Shown here: one piece after another, positions 1 through 6,195 of the stretch
How the letters are laid out: each line of letters starts with the position of its first letter
How positions within the stretch are numbered: position 1 is the first letter of the stretch
Source: an uncultured Brevibacterium sp.
GTDB taxonomy: Bacteria > Actinomycetota > Actinomycetes > Actinomycetales > Brevibacteriaceae
NCBI GenBank assembly: GCA_902489185.1
Contig: CABTZC010000039.1
Location: 1-10,686, forward strand
Length of the DNA stretch: 10,686 bases
Direction: 5' to 3'
The notes under the pieces: model-generated
What the model was told of the DNA's origin: nothing
Database searches by the model: none
What the model saw: the letters and a program-made list of their open reading frames with translations, nothing else
Made by a program: the position numbers and the translations under genes

Positions 1-63
1 CCACCCCGCGGTCCCGACAGGCGTTGGGGGGGGGGGGCCCTTTCCTCTTCGGTTCACAAGGGG
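1..63. other. Homopolymer-rich edge with disturbed reading frame
   Basis: The first 63 bases hold a run of 12 G (26-37) and a further G run at 60-65, while C runs follow just downstream. In frame 3, bases 39-59 encode PFLFGSQ, which fits the expected upstream part of the NHL blade. From base 61 the sensible continuation (GGPANPPRLQHPLG) is in frame 1. One extra base in the G run around 60 explains the shift. Sequence or assembly error at a contig end is more likely than a biological frameshift. Confidence 0.6.
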
Positions 64-723
64 GGCCCCGCCAACCCCCCCCGCCTGCAGCACCCCCTGG
101 GAGCGCTCGAACTTCCAGACGGTACTGTCGCCATCGCGGACACTTACAACGGCGCGATCCGTCGCTTCGACCCCCAAACCAACACCGTGTCCACCTTGGC
201 GCGCGGTTTGAAGGAACCGTCGGACATCCTGCTGATGCAGGGAGACGACACCACCTCGGGCTACCTGTTGGTCGCAGAGTCCGCGGCTCACCAGCTCACC
301 GCCGTGCCCATTCCGGAAGAGGCACTGGAAGTCAACGAAGGCGCTCAGCAGACCAAGCGGCCGGTCACAGAGATCGGTCCAGGCCCGCTGGACATCACCG
401 TCGCGTTCACCGTTCCCGCAGGTCAGAAACTCGATGACCGTTGGGGTGACCCCACGTTCCTGCAGGTGTCCTCGACCCCTGAGAACCTCATTGTCGACGG
501 GGCAGGTGGCAAAGAGGGCACCCAGCGCACGGTCACCCTCAACCCCGAGGTGACCTCCGGTGTTCTGCACGTCACCGCCCGCGCGGCGGCCTGCGACGGC
601 GAACCGGGTGGCGAGATTCCACTCCACGCTGCGTGCCACCTGTACCAGCAGGACTGGGGAATCCCGGTCTCCGTGGTGCCGGACGGGCCAAACGACCTGG
701 CGCTGGACCTGCGTGGGGCGTAA
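1..723 (+). CDS. NHL-repeat thioredoxin-family protein, C-terminal part (5' truncated)
   Basis: The frame is open from the left edge to the TAA at 721-723, so the true start lies outside the window. From about base 64 the protein reads LQHPLGALELPDGTVAIADT followed by YNGAIRRFDP, a typical NHL beta-propeller blade, and later RGLKEPSDILL, another blade segment. The C-terminal part, with AACHLYQQDWGIPV and a final DLRGA, matches what I remember of actinobacterial proteins with an N-terminal thioredoxin-like fold, an NHL propeller and a small beta-rich end. That family is usually about 600-650 residues, so roughly the last third is present. The thioredoxin part, if any, is not visible. Substrate and partners are unknown; a redox or protein-interaction role is only inferred from the family. 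The gene converges on the next gene with 4 bases between stops. The reading frame is disturbed near the left edge (see the separate entry). Confidence 0.75.
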   Translation, partial: PPRGPDRRWGGGALSSSVHKGGPANPPRLQHPLGALELPDGTVAIADTYNGAIRRFDPQTNTVSTLARGLKEPSDILLMQGDDTTSGYLLVAESAAHQLTAVPIPEEALEVNEGAQQTKRPVTEIGPGPLDITVAFTVPAGQKLDDRWGDPTFLQVSSTPENLIVDGAGGKEGTQRTVTLNPEVTSGVLHVTARAAACDGEPGGEIPLHAACHLYQQDWGIPVSVVPDGPNDLALDLRGA

Positions 724-727
724 GCGC

Positions 728-1681
728 CTACTCTGCTTCCTCTTGTATCACGGTGACGTTGTTACCTTCGATGCGGACCTGTGCGCGCATGCGAGTCGTG
801 ACCGTGTCGGTAAACGTGGACTCAAATGCGGTGACGGCGTCGCGCTGTTTACCGCTCACAGTGAATACCACATTGGTTGGCGCCATCTCGATTCCTGATG
901 GGCCATTTTCTAACGTGACGTGAGGGTATGACTTCACTTTCCACTTCACGTCGCCCAGAATCTGGTTGTTGGTTTCTTTGCCAAAGCCACAACCGGCGGG
1001 CATGAGGGTTTTCGCTTGTACGCACTGGTCAATCTGTTTCTTGAGAATTTCAGTGACTTTCTTGGTGAGCTCCTGCGTGGGTTTGCCTGTCAAATGGACG
1101 TCCGAGGTGGTGGCAGGTTCAGTGACATCGACCGTTTGGTAGTCCGATCGTAAGTAGGTGCTGTTGAACCCGACCGTATAGGTGACGGGGAACAGGACAC
1201 GTGTTTCCCCTGCGGGTACGGAAACACCGTTGAGTTGCGCGGTGGGCGCGCCGCCGGCGTCGATTGCGATAACCGGCCACTGGTCGACTTTGATGGACCA
1301 CTTTTGGATAGTGCTCAAGGTTCGTGAGTCGCGAGTGACCCGGAACGTGGTTTCACGTGTGTCGGATCCTTGGACATACGAGACTTTCACGTCGTATTCG
1401 TTGTCGTTCACATGCTTTGAGTCAAGGACTTTCGCCTGCTTGGGCACACTGGCTGCACCGGAAAGAATGTCGTCGCTGACGCCGTTCAGCTTGCGATCAT
1501 GCGGGATGTCCAGCATGGTCAAGGCTCGGTCGGTGTCGTGGTTTTCGAGTGCTTTGAAATATGTGAGGACGGCTCTGCCAGGCACGTGAACAGTGAAGTT
1601 GAGGATCGGTACTGAGAGCAGGGTGAGCAGGCACACGATGAGTCCTGTGCAGATCAGTGCAATAGGCAACTTTTGCCTCAT
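728..1681 (-). CDS. Membrane-anchored exported protein of unknown function
   Basis: This encodes 317 residues from the ATG at 1681. A GTG two codons upstream (1685-1687) is open but lies inside the ribosome binding site, so ATG is the better start. Residues 6-26 form one hydrophobic segment with no lipobox, followed by an extracytoplasmic domain. The stretch after it (PGRAVLTYFKALENHDTDRA) looks like the first helix of an NTF2-like fold, as in many exported actinobacterial proteins; this is an inference from pattern. The only two cysteines outside the membrane segment, C220 and C231 (C-x10-C-x-F), are close enough to form a disulfide, consistent with export. I do not recognise a named family and assign no function. 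It converges on the NHL gene (4 bases apart) and is divergent from the hydrolase gene. It could be an anchored solute-binding or cell-envelope protein. Confidence 0.8.
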   Translation of the reverse strand: MRQKLPIALICTGLIVCLLTLLSVPILNFTVHVPGRAVLTYFKALENHDTDRALTMLDIPHDRKLNGVSDDILSGAASVPKQAKVLDSKHVNDNEYDVKVSYVQGSDTRETTFRVTRDSRTLSTIQKWSIKVDQWPVIAIDAGGAPTAQLNGVSVPAGETRVLFPVTYTVGFNSTYLRSDYQTVDVTEPATTSDVHLTGKPTQELTKKVTEILKKQIDQCVQAKTLMPAGCGFGKETNNQILGDVKWKVKSYPHVTLENGPSGIEMAPTNVVFTVSGKQRDAVTAFESTFTDTVTTRMRAQVRIEGNNVTVIQEEAE

Positions 1682-1685
1682 GTGC

Positions 1686-1694
1686 ACCTCCCTT
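1686..1694 (-). promoter_or_regulatory. Strong ribosome binding site that decides the start of the 728-1681 gene
   Basis: On the minus strand the sequence is AAGGGAGGT, with 5 bases between GGAGG and the ATG at 1681. The alternative GTG at 1687-1685 overlaps this site and cannot use it. Confidence 0.85.
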
Positions 1695-1775
1695 TTAGCA
1701 GATCCGCAGGCTTTAGTTAATCGTTGAGACCATCAGGTAGAGCTTACAAAACAATTACGTCCACATACGAGAACG

Positions 1776-1788
1776 TAGAATAAGAGCG
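1776..1788 (+). promoter_or_regulatory. Candidate promoter for the hydrolase gene, probably leaderless
   Basis: TAGAAT at 1776-1781 fits the actinobacterial -10 pattern TAnnnT. Six bases separate it from the GTG at 1788, so transcription would start at or next to the first base of the start codon. No Shine-Dalgarno sequence precedes the GTG. A weak -35-like TTACGT lies at 1755-1760 with a short 15-base spacer. TACGT (1756-1760) and ACGTA (1773-1777) form a small inverted repeat running into the -10 element, a possible operator but too short to be sure. Confidence 0.5.
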
Positions 1789-2807
1789 TGAAGTTTCTGA
1801 AGTGGACAGGTCGTATTGCCGGTGTACTGGTGCTGATCCTTGTGGTGTGTGGCGCCACCATTTTTGGGTTCCGCATGTACAACAAGAGCAAGTACCCGGT
1901 GACCCAGGCGAGCGCTGGCTTGAACGATAAAAGTGCGTATCCCACGAATGACCGCGTTCAACCAATCGAAGGGGAGTACCTCAACGGGTTCCACTTCACG
2001 CCAGAAAAACGCTCGCATGAAGGCACCGTGGTGGTCTATGGAGGTTCGGAAGGATCGCCCTCATATGAACAAGCGAAGGCTTTGAGCGAAAAGGGGTTTG
2101 AAGTCTTAGCGCTCTACTTTTTTGGGCAAGACAACCAGAAACCGTCGCTTGCTCAGGTTCCGCTTGAGCAGTTCAACGAAGTCGTTGAGTACGCGAAAGA
2201 GTCAATAGAGGACCCCACCCCCATTACGGCGATTGGAACTTCTAAGGGTGCTGAGTTCACGGCGAACCTGGCCGCTCATGGGTACCCAGTGGACAACCTC
2301 ATCAACTTCACACCGGCGCATTACAGTTACCCCGGATTGGACTTCAGTTCTCAAGATGAAAAGCCGTCGTTTACCCACGACGGCAAACCGGTTCCGTTCG
2401 CGTCGTTTAGGGACGGCGATGCAAAAGTGGGCATGAAACTCATGTGGGACATGGCCACTGCATACCCACCTGAGTACCGCCCTTCATACGAAAACGCTGC
2501 CGAACACGCTGACGACCGTACGGCAATAGACCTGTCTGGCTTTGACGGCAACGCACTGTTTCTTGCTGGTGATCAAGACAAAATGTGGCAGGGCGACGTG
2601 GCCGCCAAGGCACTAGCAGAGCAGTCTTCCTCATTTGAAAGCGTCATCTACCCCGGCGCAGGCCACTTGTTCGTGGAAGACATTGAATCCATGGGCAACG
2701 GTTGGCAGATCATGTTCGGCGGAACCGTGGACGGCAATGCGAAAGCCGCCAACGAGTCGATGGAACTGGTCGCCCAGAAGTTGTCGGAGTGGCACGGGGA
2801 CAAGTAA
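1788..2807 (+). CDS. Membrane-anchored alpha/beta hydrolase, BAAT C-terminal-like
   Basis: This encodes 339 residues. An N-terminal segment at about 7-28 (GRIAGVLVLILVVCGATIFG) is a single membrane anchor or uncleaved signal, placing the enzyme domain outside the membrane. The hydrolase domain runs from about residue 80 to the end and resembles the C-terminal domain of acyl-CoA thioesterase/BAAT proteins: VVVYGGSEGS (oxyanion region), FEVLALYFFG, then the nucleophile elbow GTSKG with S152. D262 in AGDQD is the likely acid and H293 in GAGHLF the likely base, so the triad appears complete. The substrate is unknown; an ester or thioester is a family-level inference. The GTG start has no Shine-Dalgarno sequence and is best explained by a leaderless transcript. 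The gene ends 12 bases from the convergent ABC-like gene. A dienelactone-hydrolase-type or peptidase-type activity cannot be excluded. Confidence 0.88.
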   Translation: MKFLKWTGRIAGVLVLILVVCGATIFGFRMYNKSKYPVTQASAGLNDKSAYPTNDRVQPIEGEYLNGFHFTPEKRSHEGTVVVYGGSEGSPSYEQAKALSEKGFEVLALYFFGQDNQKPSLAQVPLEQFNEVVEYAKESIEDPTPITAIGTSKGAEFTANLAAHGYPVDNLINFTPAHYSYPGLDFSSQDEKPSFTHDGKPVPFASFRDGDAKVGMKLMWDMATAYPPEYRPSYENAAEHADDRTAIDLSGFDGNALFLAGDQDKMWQGDVAAKALAEQSSSFESVIYPGAGHLFVEDIESMGNGWQIMFGGTVDGNAKAANESMELVAQKLSEWHGDK

Positions 2808-2819
2808 CTCCGCGCAGCG

Positions 2820-3854
2820 TCACTTCACGGCGGTAGGTGCAGCATCGTCAACCGGATACGCTTCCATGCGTTCCGTATCAACCTGCACAAACACGTGTGT
2901 ACCGGCACGCACACGCGTAGCTTGCTCGCTGACCTCGACACCTAATGCAGGATGCAAAACCGGGGACCCGGAACGTTGGCCCTGATCCGAAAAATCCCAC
3001 AGATCGGCAGTCATCGCCAGACCCACCTCGGTATCCACAGGCGACAAGACCACCTGGACGCGCTCGCCAGCATCACGCACCTGCGTAATAAGCGCCTCGA
3101 ACACCGTTTCGTCAGTAAAAATCGGGTCGAACTCATCAAAGGACATCGCAACAGCGTTGACAGGGATAGTCACAAAAACTTTCCCATCCAACTCGGTACG
3201 AGCCCGCACCTGCGAATGACCAATCGAAAGCCACCCTTTACGCGCCAACCCCGAAAATACGTTGACGCGCCGGTGCGCGGCCGCCAGGTTCGACCTCGGC
3301 GTGGCCAGCTGGGCTTCTATTGGCCCCTGATCAGCTACCTGGTCTTTCTCCACCACGATTGTCCACCCGCCAATCACATGAGCGTCGGTGAGTGAAGACG
3401 TCGACATAATCAGCCCCAGGTTCAACCGTTCGCACGTGTCAAGAATGCGGTTGCGCAGGGAGGTGCGAGCGCTCGACGTCAGACCGTGTAGTGGGTCAGT
3501 GAGGAGCACATGGGTGGTGTTCGTCGTCCGCGCATGTGCGAACCCGGCAATAAGTGGAAGCAACCGGGCGTCGATGTCGCGCACCCGTGCCCGAGGTTGC
3601 ACGCCCCACAGCGTGCACGTCGCGTCGATTGCGCGATCAAGTTCGTGACTGGCGGACATGTGAACGCGGCATGCGTCACGGATGACGCGCGCGACCCGGG
3701 CCCGTGGTGACCGGGGTCGCGGTGTTATTGAAGGGGTGACATACGGGCGCTCCCCCAGGAGCGTCGAAGCGACATCAACGTCCTCACTTTGCCCCATGAG
3801 AACGATTCGGTTGAGTTCGCTAAGCTCCTGGGGGAGCCCTTCAGAAATGGCCAC
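2820..3854 (-). CDS. ABC-type ATPase-like protein lacking catalytic motifs (putative pseudo-ATPase)
   Basis: This encodes 344 residues from a GTG that follows the stop of the upstream LPXTG gene by 6 bases. It has no good Shine-Dalgarno sequence, so it is probably translated by coupling. The layout follows an ABC nucleotide-binding domain. RIVLMGQS...ASTLLG at 16-34 sits where the P-loop belongs but lacks the Gly-Lys pair. A signature-like region lies at about 94-109 (IDARLLPLIAGFAHAR). HVLLTDPLHGL at 115-125 resembles Walker B but keeps only D120 and lacks the catalytic Glu. MSTSS at about 149-153 replaces the switch-histidine segment. VVEKDQVADQGPIEAQL resembles the typical end of such a domain. 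The C-terminal half (about 190-344) is beta-rich, perhaps a TOBE-like regulatory module. No membrane segments are visible. The ABC assignment is my inference from motif order. ATP hydrolysis looks impossible by the usual mechanism; a scaffold or regulatory role is speculative. Confidence 0.6.
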   Translation of the reverse strand: MAISEGLPQELSELNRIVLMGQSEDVDVASTLLGERPYVTPSITPRPRSPRARVARVIRDACRVHMSASHELDRAIDATCTLWGVQPRARVRDIDARLLPLIAGFAHARTTNTTHVLLTDPLHGLTSSARTSLRNRILDTCERLNLGLIMSTSSLTDAHVIGGWTIVVEKDQVADQGPIEAQLATPRSNLAAAHRRVNVFSGLARKGWLSIGHSQVRARTELDGKVFVTIPVNAVAMSFDEFDPIFTDETVFEALITQVRDAGERVQVVLSPVDTEVGLAMTADLWDFSDQGQRSGSPVLHPALGVEVSEQATRVRAGTHVFVQVDTERMEAYPVDDAAPTAVK

Positions 3855-3860
3855 TTTGGG

Positions 3861-5429
3861 TTAGAAGGTTCCGTCCGTCGAGGCCTTGCGGCGGGTCACA
3901 ACGACAGCCGCTCCACCTACGACGATCAAACCAACACCCAATGCCAGGCCGGTCAGTTCAGTACCGGTGCGTGGCAGGTCATTGTTCGACTCTGGTGCAG
4001 GTGCGTTCTCGCCGTGACGTGGCGCGCGCTCTTCCGCAGGGCGACGCGAGGTGTCGGTCGAGTCTTCGCTGTCCCCTGCTTCGGTGCTCTCATCGCTTTC
4101 AGCCGGGTCGGTGTCCTCGTTTGAGGAGTCGTCTTCAGCGGGAGCTTCGGAGTTTCCTTGTTCGTCCTCTGAGGTGTCTCCCTGACCGTCCCGGGAGCTG
4201 TCGATTTCGGTAGAGTGTCCACCGTCATCTGGCGTAGCGGGAGTGTCGTCTTCCGGTGATTCTTCAGGTGCGTCTTCCTGAGGAGGAAGCACCGTGAATG
4301 AACCCGTAAGAGGTTTGTCAAGGTCATCCCCAGTCACCGTCACGATGTACTTACCGGGGTATACCTCTGAACCTGAACCAGCAGCTACACCGGCAGTAGC
4401 TACGCCCTTTTCGTCAGCAGTCTTGGTGACTTCATACGCGGAAGTCTTGCCTTCACTGTGCTCGAACTTAAAGGTGTACTTGGACCCTGCGGTCAAACCG
4501 GTCACGGTTGCGTTCACACCCTGGTTCTTGTCGCCAAAAGCTTCAGCTGAGATCTTCGAAGGTGAGATTGATAGCGAAGCGTCAGCAGTTGGTGCTTCCG
4601 GAGTCTCTTCCGGCGTTGGTTCCGGTGACGGGGTTTCGGTAGCAGGGGCTTCCGGCTCTGGTGTCTGGGTCTCTTCCGGCGTTGGCTTTGGAGACGGAGT
4701 TTGAGTTTCTTCCGGTGCCTCTGGAGTCGGTTCCGGTGTTGGAGTTTTGGTCTCCGGCGCTTCAGGCTCTGCGGTCTCTTCCGGAGTTGGCTCCGGCGTT
4801 GGAGCCTGGGTCTCTTCTGGAGTTGGTTCCGGTGTTGGAGCCTGGGTCTCTTCTGGAGTTGGTTCCGGTGTTGGAGCCTGGGTCTCTTCCTGAGTTGGTT
4901 CCGGAGACGGAGTGTGAGTTTCTTCCGGCGCTTCTGGTGTTGGTTCCGGTGCAGGGGCTTCGCCGTCCGGAGTCACGTTGAAGGTAGCAGGCGGCGTGGT
5001 TTCTTCGTCCTGCATCGAACGCAAGGAAATCGAGTACTGCCCAAGGGGCACCTCGGCGCCTTCTTCAACGGTGAAGTAGTACGTTCCATTCACTTCGCCC
5101 TTGTTGTTCACTGACAGTTCAGTGTTCGCAGGGTATTGCTGACCATTCGGCCCAGTGGCAAATACTCGAGCGGTGGTGTTGGGTTCGAAGTTTTCGCCCT
5201 TGAACGTCACACCCTTTTTAGGGTCTGAAATGTCAGCAACAGACACCGTGGTGTCCGTGACAGTGACCGTTTTCTCAGTGGACTCATTCGACGTTTCTGA
5301 TGTGTCATCACTGGTTGGGTCTTGTTGTGGTGCAGGGCTTGTAGAAGTAGCGACAGCGGGTGCGGCAATCATGCCGGTAACCGCGGCTGCAACTGCGGGG
5401 GCAAGCACAAGACTCGGTAAAGTCTTCAC
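3861..5429 (-). CDS. LPXTG-anchored cell-wall surface protein with Ig-like domains and Pro/Glu/Thr repeat stalk
   Basis: This encodes 522 residues. A signal peptide covers 1-27, with likely cleavage after APAVA. A Thr/Ser-rich linker leads to a first Ig-like beta domain at about 60-152 (GVTFKGENFEPNTTARVFAT). A low-complexity Pro/Glu/Thr stalk follows at about 157-282, built on the 12-residue unit APTPEPTPEETQ. A second Ig-like domain lies at about 283-383 (ends near KYIVTVTGDDL), then an acidic Ser/Asp/Glu spacer to about 480. The C-terminus is a complete sortase signal: LPRTG at 485-489, a hydrophobic helix and the basic tail TRRK. It should be covalently attached to peptidoglycan by a housekeeping-type sortase, which is not in this window. 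The stalk would lift the first domain away from the wall. Adhesion or matrix contact is inferred only from architecture. GTG start, with GAAAGG 8 bases upstream. It is the first gene of a unit with the ABC-like gene. Confidence 0.92.
   Translation of the reverse strand: MKTLPSLVLAPAVAAAVTGMIAAPAVATSTSPAPQQDPTSDDTSETSNESTEKTVTVTDTTVSVADISDPKKGVTFKGENFEPNTTARVFATGPNGQQYPANTELSVNNKGEVNGTYYFTVEEGAEVPLGQYSISLRSMQDEETTPPATFNVTPDGEAPAPEPTPEAPEETHTPSPEPTQEETQAPTPEPTPEETQAPTPEPTPEETQAPTPEPTPEETAEPEAPETKTPTPEPTPEAPEETQTPSPKPTPEETQTPEPEAPATETPSPEPTPEETPEAPTADASLSISPSKISAEAFGDKNQGVNATVTGLTAGSKYTFKFEHSEGKTSAYEVTKTADEKGVATAGVAAGSGSEVYPGKYIVTVTGDDLDKPLTGSFTVLPPQEDAPEESPEDDTPATPDDGGHSTEIDSSRDGQGDTSEDEQGNSEAPAEDDSSNEDTDPAESDESTEAGDSEDSTDTSRRPAEERAPRHGENAPAPESNNDLPRTGTELTGLALGVGLIVVGGAAVVVTRRKASTDGTF
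3963..3977 (-). other. Sortase recognition motif LPRTG
   Basis: These codons read LPRTG at residues 485-489, followed by a hydrophobic stretch and a basic tail ending seven residues before the stop. By the class A sortase mechanism the Thr-Gly bond would be cut and the Thr joined to peptidoglycan. Confidence 0.93.
4586..4960 (-). repeat. Tandem 36-base coding repeats encoding the Pro/Glu/Thr stalk
   Basis: Units of 36 bases begin at 4801, 4837 and 4873. The first two are identical base for base and the third has diverged at its far end. Degenerate copies with insertions of AP-E motifs extend to both sides. All units stay in frame with the surface-protein gene and encode APTPEPTPEETQ or variants. 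Perfect neighbouring copies suggest recent duplication by slippage or recombination, so copy number probably varies between strains. Confidence 0.9.
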
Positions 5430-5437
5430 AGTATTGG

Positions 5438-5443
5438 CCTTTC
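5438..5443 (-). promoter_or_regulatory. Ribosome binding site of the LPXTG protein gene
   Basis: GAAAGG on the minus strand lies 8 bases before the GTG at 5429. Five of its six bases are also part of an 8-base inverted repeat arm (5439-5446) whose partner lies upstream in the same leader. Confidence 0.7.
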
Positions 5444-5518
5444 GGTTTTCGGAATCGACCGCAAAGCCAGTGCTCTACCCACCGAATCCGCGTTGGCTAA
5501 GGGGGAAGGCACCGAAAG
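5439..5518 (-). promoter_or_regulatory. Leader with long-range inverted repeat that could mask the ribosome binding site
   Basis: Read on the minus strand, CTTTCGGT (5518-5511) is perfectly complementary to ACCGAAAG (5446-5439), 64 bases apart, and the second arm contains most of the ribosome binding site. Within the loop, TTCGGT near 5486-5481 could pair with the same arm instead, giving two competing structures. Pairing is seen in the sequence; a regulatory role is inference. Confidence 0.35.
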
Positions 5519-5539
5519 CGCGGGCGTAGTACACGACCA

Positions 5540-5568
5540 CTTTAAAGCAGACTTGGTTCCATGTCCAA
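5540..5568 (-). promoter_or_regulatory. Promoter for the LPXTG protein operon
   Basis: On the minus strand TTGGAC (5568-5563) resembles a -35 element and TTAAAG (5545-5540) a -10 element, with an ideal 17-base spacer and TGC just before the -10. Transcription would start near 5533, giving a leader of about 100 bases. Confidence 0.5.
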
Positions 5569-5570
5569 GT
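5551..5570. repeat. Operator-like palindrome over the surface-protein promoter
   Basis: ACTTGG (5551-5556) and CCAAGT (5565-5570) form a perfect 6-base inverted repeat around an 8-base centre. It covers the -35 element and much of the spacer of the minus-strand promoter, where a dimeric repressor would block RNA polymerase. It lacks a T-run, so it is not a terminator. Confidence 0.4.
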
Positions 5571-5598
5571 GTTTCCGCGCATGTTGAATCAAAACCGG

Positions 5599-5611
5599 TA
5601 CCCTATGGGTG
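5599..5611 (+). promoter_or_regulatory. Candidate leaderless promoter for dcd
   Basis: TACCCT at 5599-5604 fits the TAnnnT -10 pattern and ends 6 bases before the GTG at 5611, the same geometry as for the hydrolase gene. No Shine-Dalgarno sequence is present. The short palindrome ACCC-TAT-GGGT (5600-5610) spans the gap between -10 and start. No convincing -35 element is seen. Confidence 0.45.
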
Positions 5612-6195
5612 TGAGTTTGCTTTCAGATCGTGACATCATTTCTCAGATTGAAGCCGGCCGGATTGCGCTGGAACCGTTCGACCCCGTGCTGGTCCAACCG
5701 GCGAGCGTGGACGTGTGCTTGGACAAATCGTTCCGTCTGTTTGATAACCACAAATACTCGTTCATCGACCCTTCGGTTGAACAGCCCGAACTCACTCGGC
5801 TCGTCGAAGTTGAAACCGACCAGCCGTTCATTCTCCACCCGGGCGAGTTTGTGTTGGCTTCCACGGCCGAGGTCGTGACACTTCCCACGGACATCGCCGC
5901 CCGCTTGGAGGGCAAGTCGTCACTTGGGCGTTTGGGTCTTCTCACGCACTCAACCGCCGGGTTTATTGACCCAGGATTCTCGGGTCACGTGACATTGGAG
6001 CTCTCCAATATGGCCACCTTGTCCATCAAATTGTGGCCGGGCATGAAAATTGGTCAGCTGTGTTTCTTTAACTTGAGTTCGCCCACAAACAACCCGTACG
6101 GGTCCAACCCAGCTACCGCCAACCGGTACCAGGGTCAGCGCGGCCCCACCGCCTCGCGTAGTTTCCAAAACTTCTACCGGAGCCCGTCAGTATGA
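5611..6195 (+). CDS. dcd: dCTP deaminase (probably bifunctional, dUMP-forming)
   Basis: This encodes 194 residues from GTG 5611, near the family's usual 190 or so. The frame is open further up (ATG 5605 and earlier codons), but family proteins begin at LLSDRDI, and only the GTG fits the promoter. The trimeric deaminase core is intact: QPASVDVCLD near 29-38, FILHPGEFVL near 73-82, GKSSLGRLG at 101-109 with the substrate-binding Ser/Arg residues, THSTAGFIDPGFSGH at 112-126, and TLELSN with catalytic E130. WPGMKIGQLCFF and YQGQRGPTASRS follow. The core is nearly the same as I recall for the Mycobacterium tuberculosis enzyme, which both deaminates dCTP and hydrolyses the product to dUMP, so the bifunctional form is likely; classic deaminase yielding dUTP is the alternative. 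It acts in cytoplasmic thymidylate supply. Its stop overlaps the next gene's start by ATGA. Confidence 0.96.
   Translation: MSLLSDRDIISQIEAGRIALEPFDPVLVQPASVDVCLDKSFRLFDNHKYSFIDPSVEQPELTRLVEVETDQPFILHPGEFVLASTAEVVTLPTDIAARLEGKSSLGRLGLLTHSTAGFIDPGFSGHVTLELSNMATLSIKLWPGMKIGQLCFFNLSSPTNNPYGSNPATANRYQGQRGPTASRSFQNFYRSPSV

Noticed and set aside
24..437. Plus-strand open frame of 137 codons, Arg/Pro/Gly-rich
   Set aside because: Alternate frame of the NHL gene; only its first few codons (near 39-59) make sense, explained by a one-base error in the G run.
1182..1589. Plus-strand open frame of 135 codons opposite the exported-protein gene
   Set aside because: Shadow frame; the minus strand has a strong ribosome binding site, a membrane anchor and a plausible protein.
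4801..4908. Regular 36-base repeats, as in a CRISPR array
   Set aside because: The units are directly adjacent with no spacers, stay in frame and encode the repeat stalk of a surface protein.
4661..5114. Plus-strand open frames of about 100-140 codons rich in Leu/Pro/Trp/Phe opposite the stalk
   Set aside because: They are antisense shadows of the repetitive coding sequence and lack ribosome binding sites; the minus-strand gene has a signal peptide and LPRTG.
5447..5500. tRNA-like words on the minus strand (GGGTAGAGCACTGGC followed by GGTCGATTCC)
   Set aside because: They resemble a D-arm and a T-loop, but the anticodon arm is largely missing and there is no matching acceptor stem or proper D-stem partner. 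A tRNA remnant or chance likeness, not a tRNA gene.
5551..5570. The palindrome as a bidirectional terminator between divergent genes
   Set aside because: No T-run on either side, and it lies between promoters rather than after genes.
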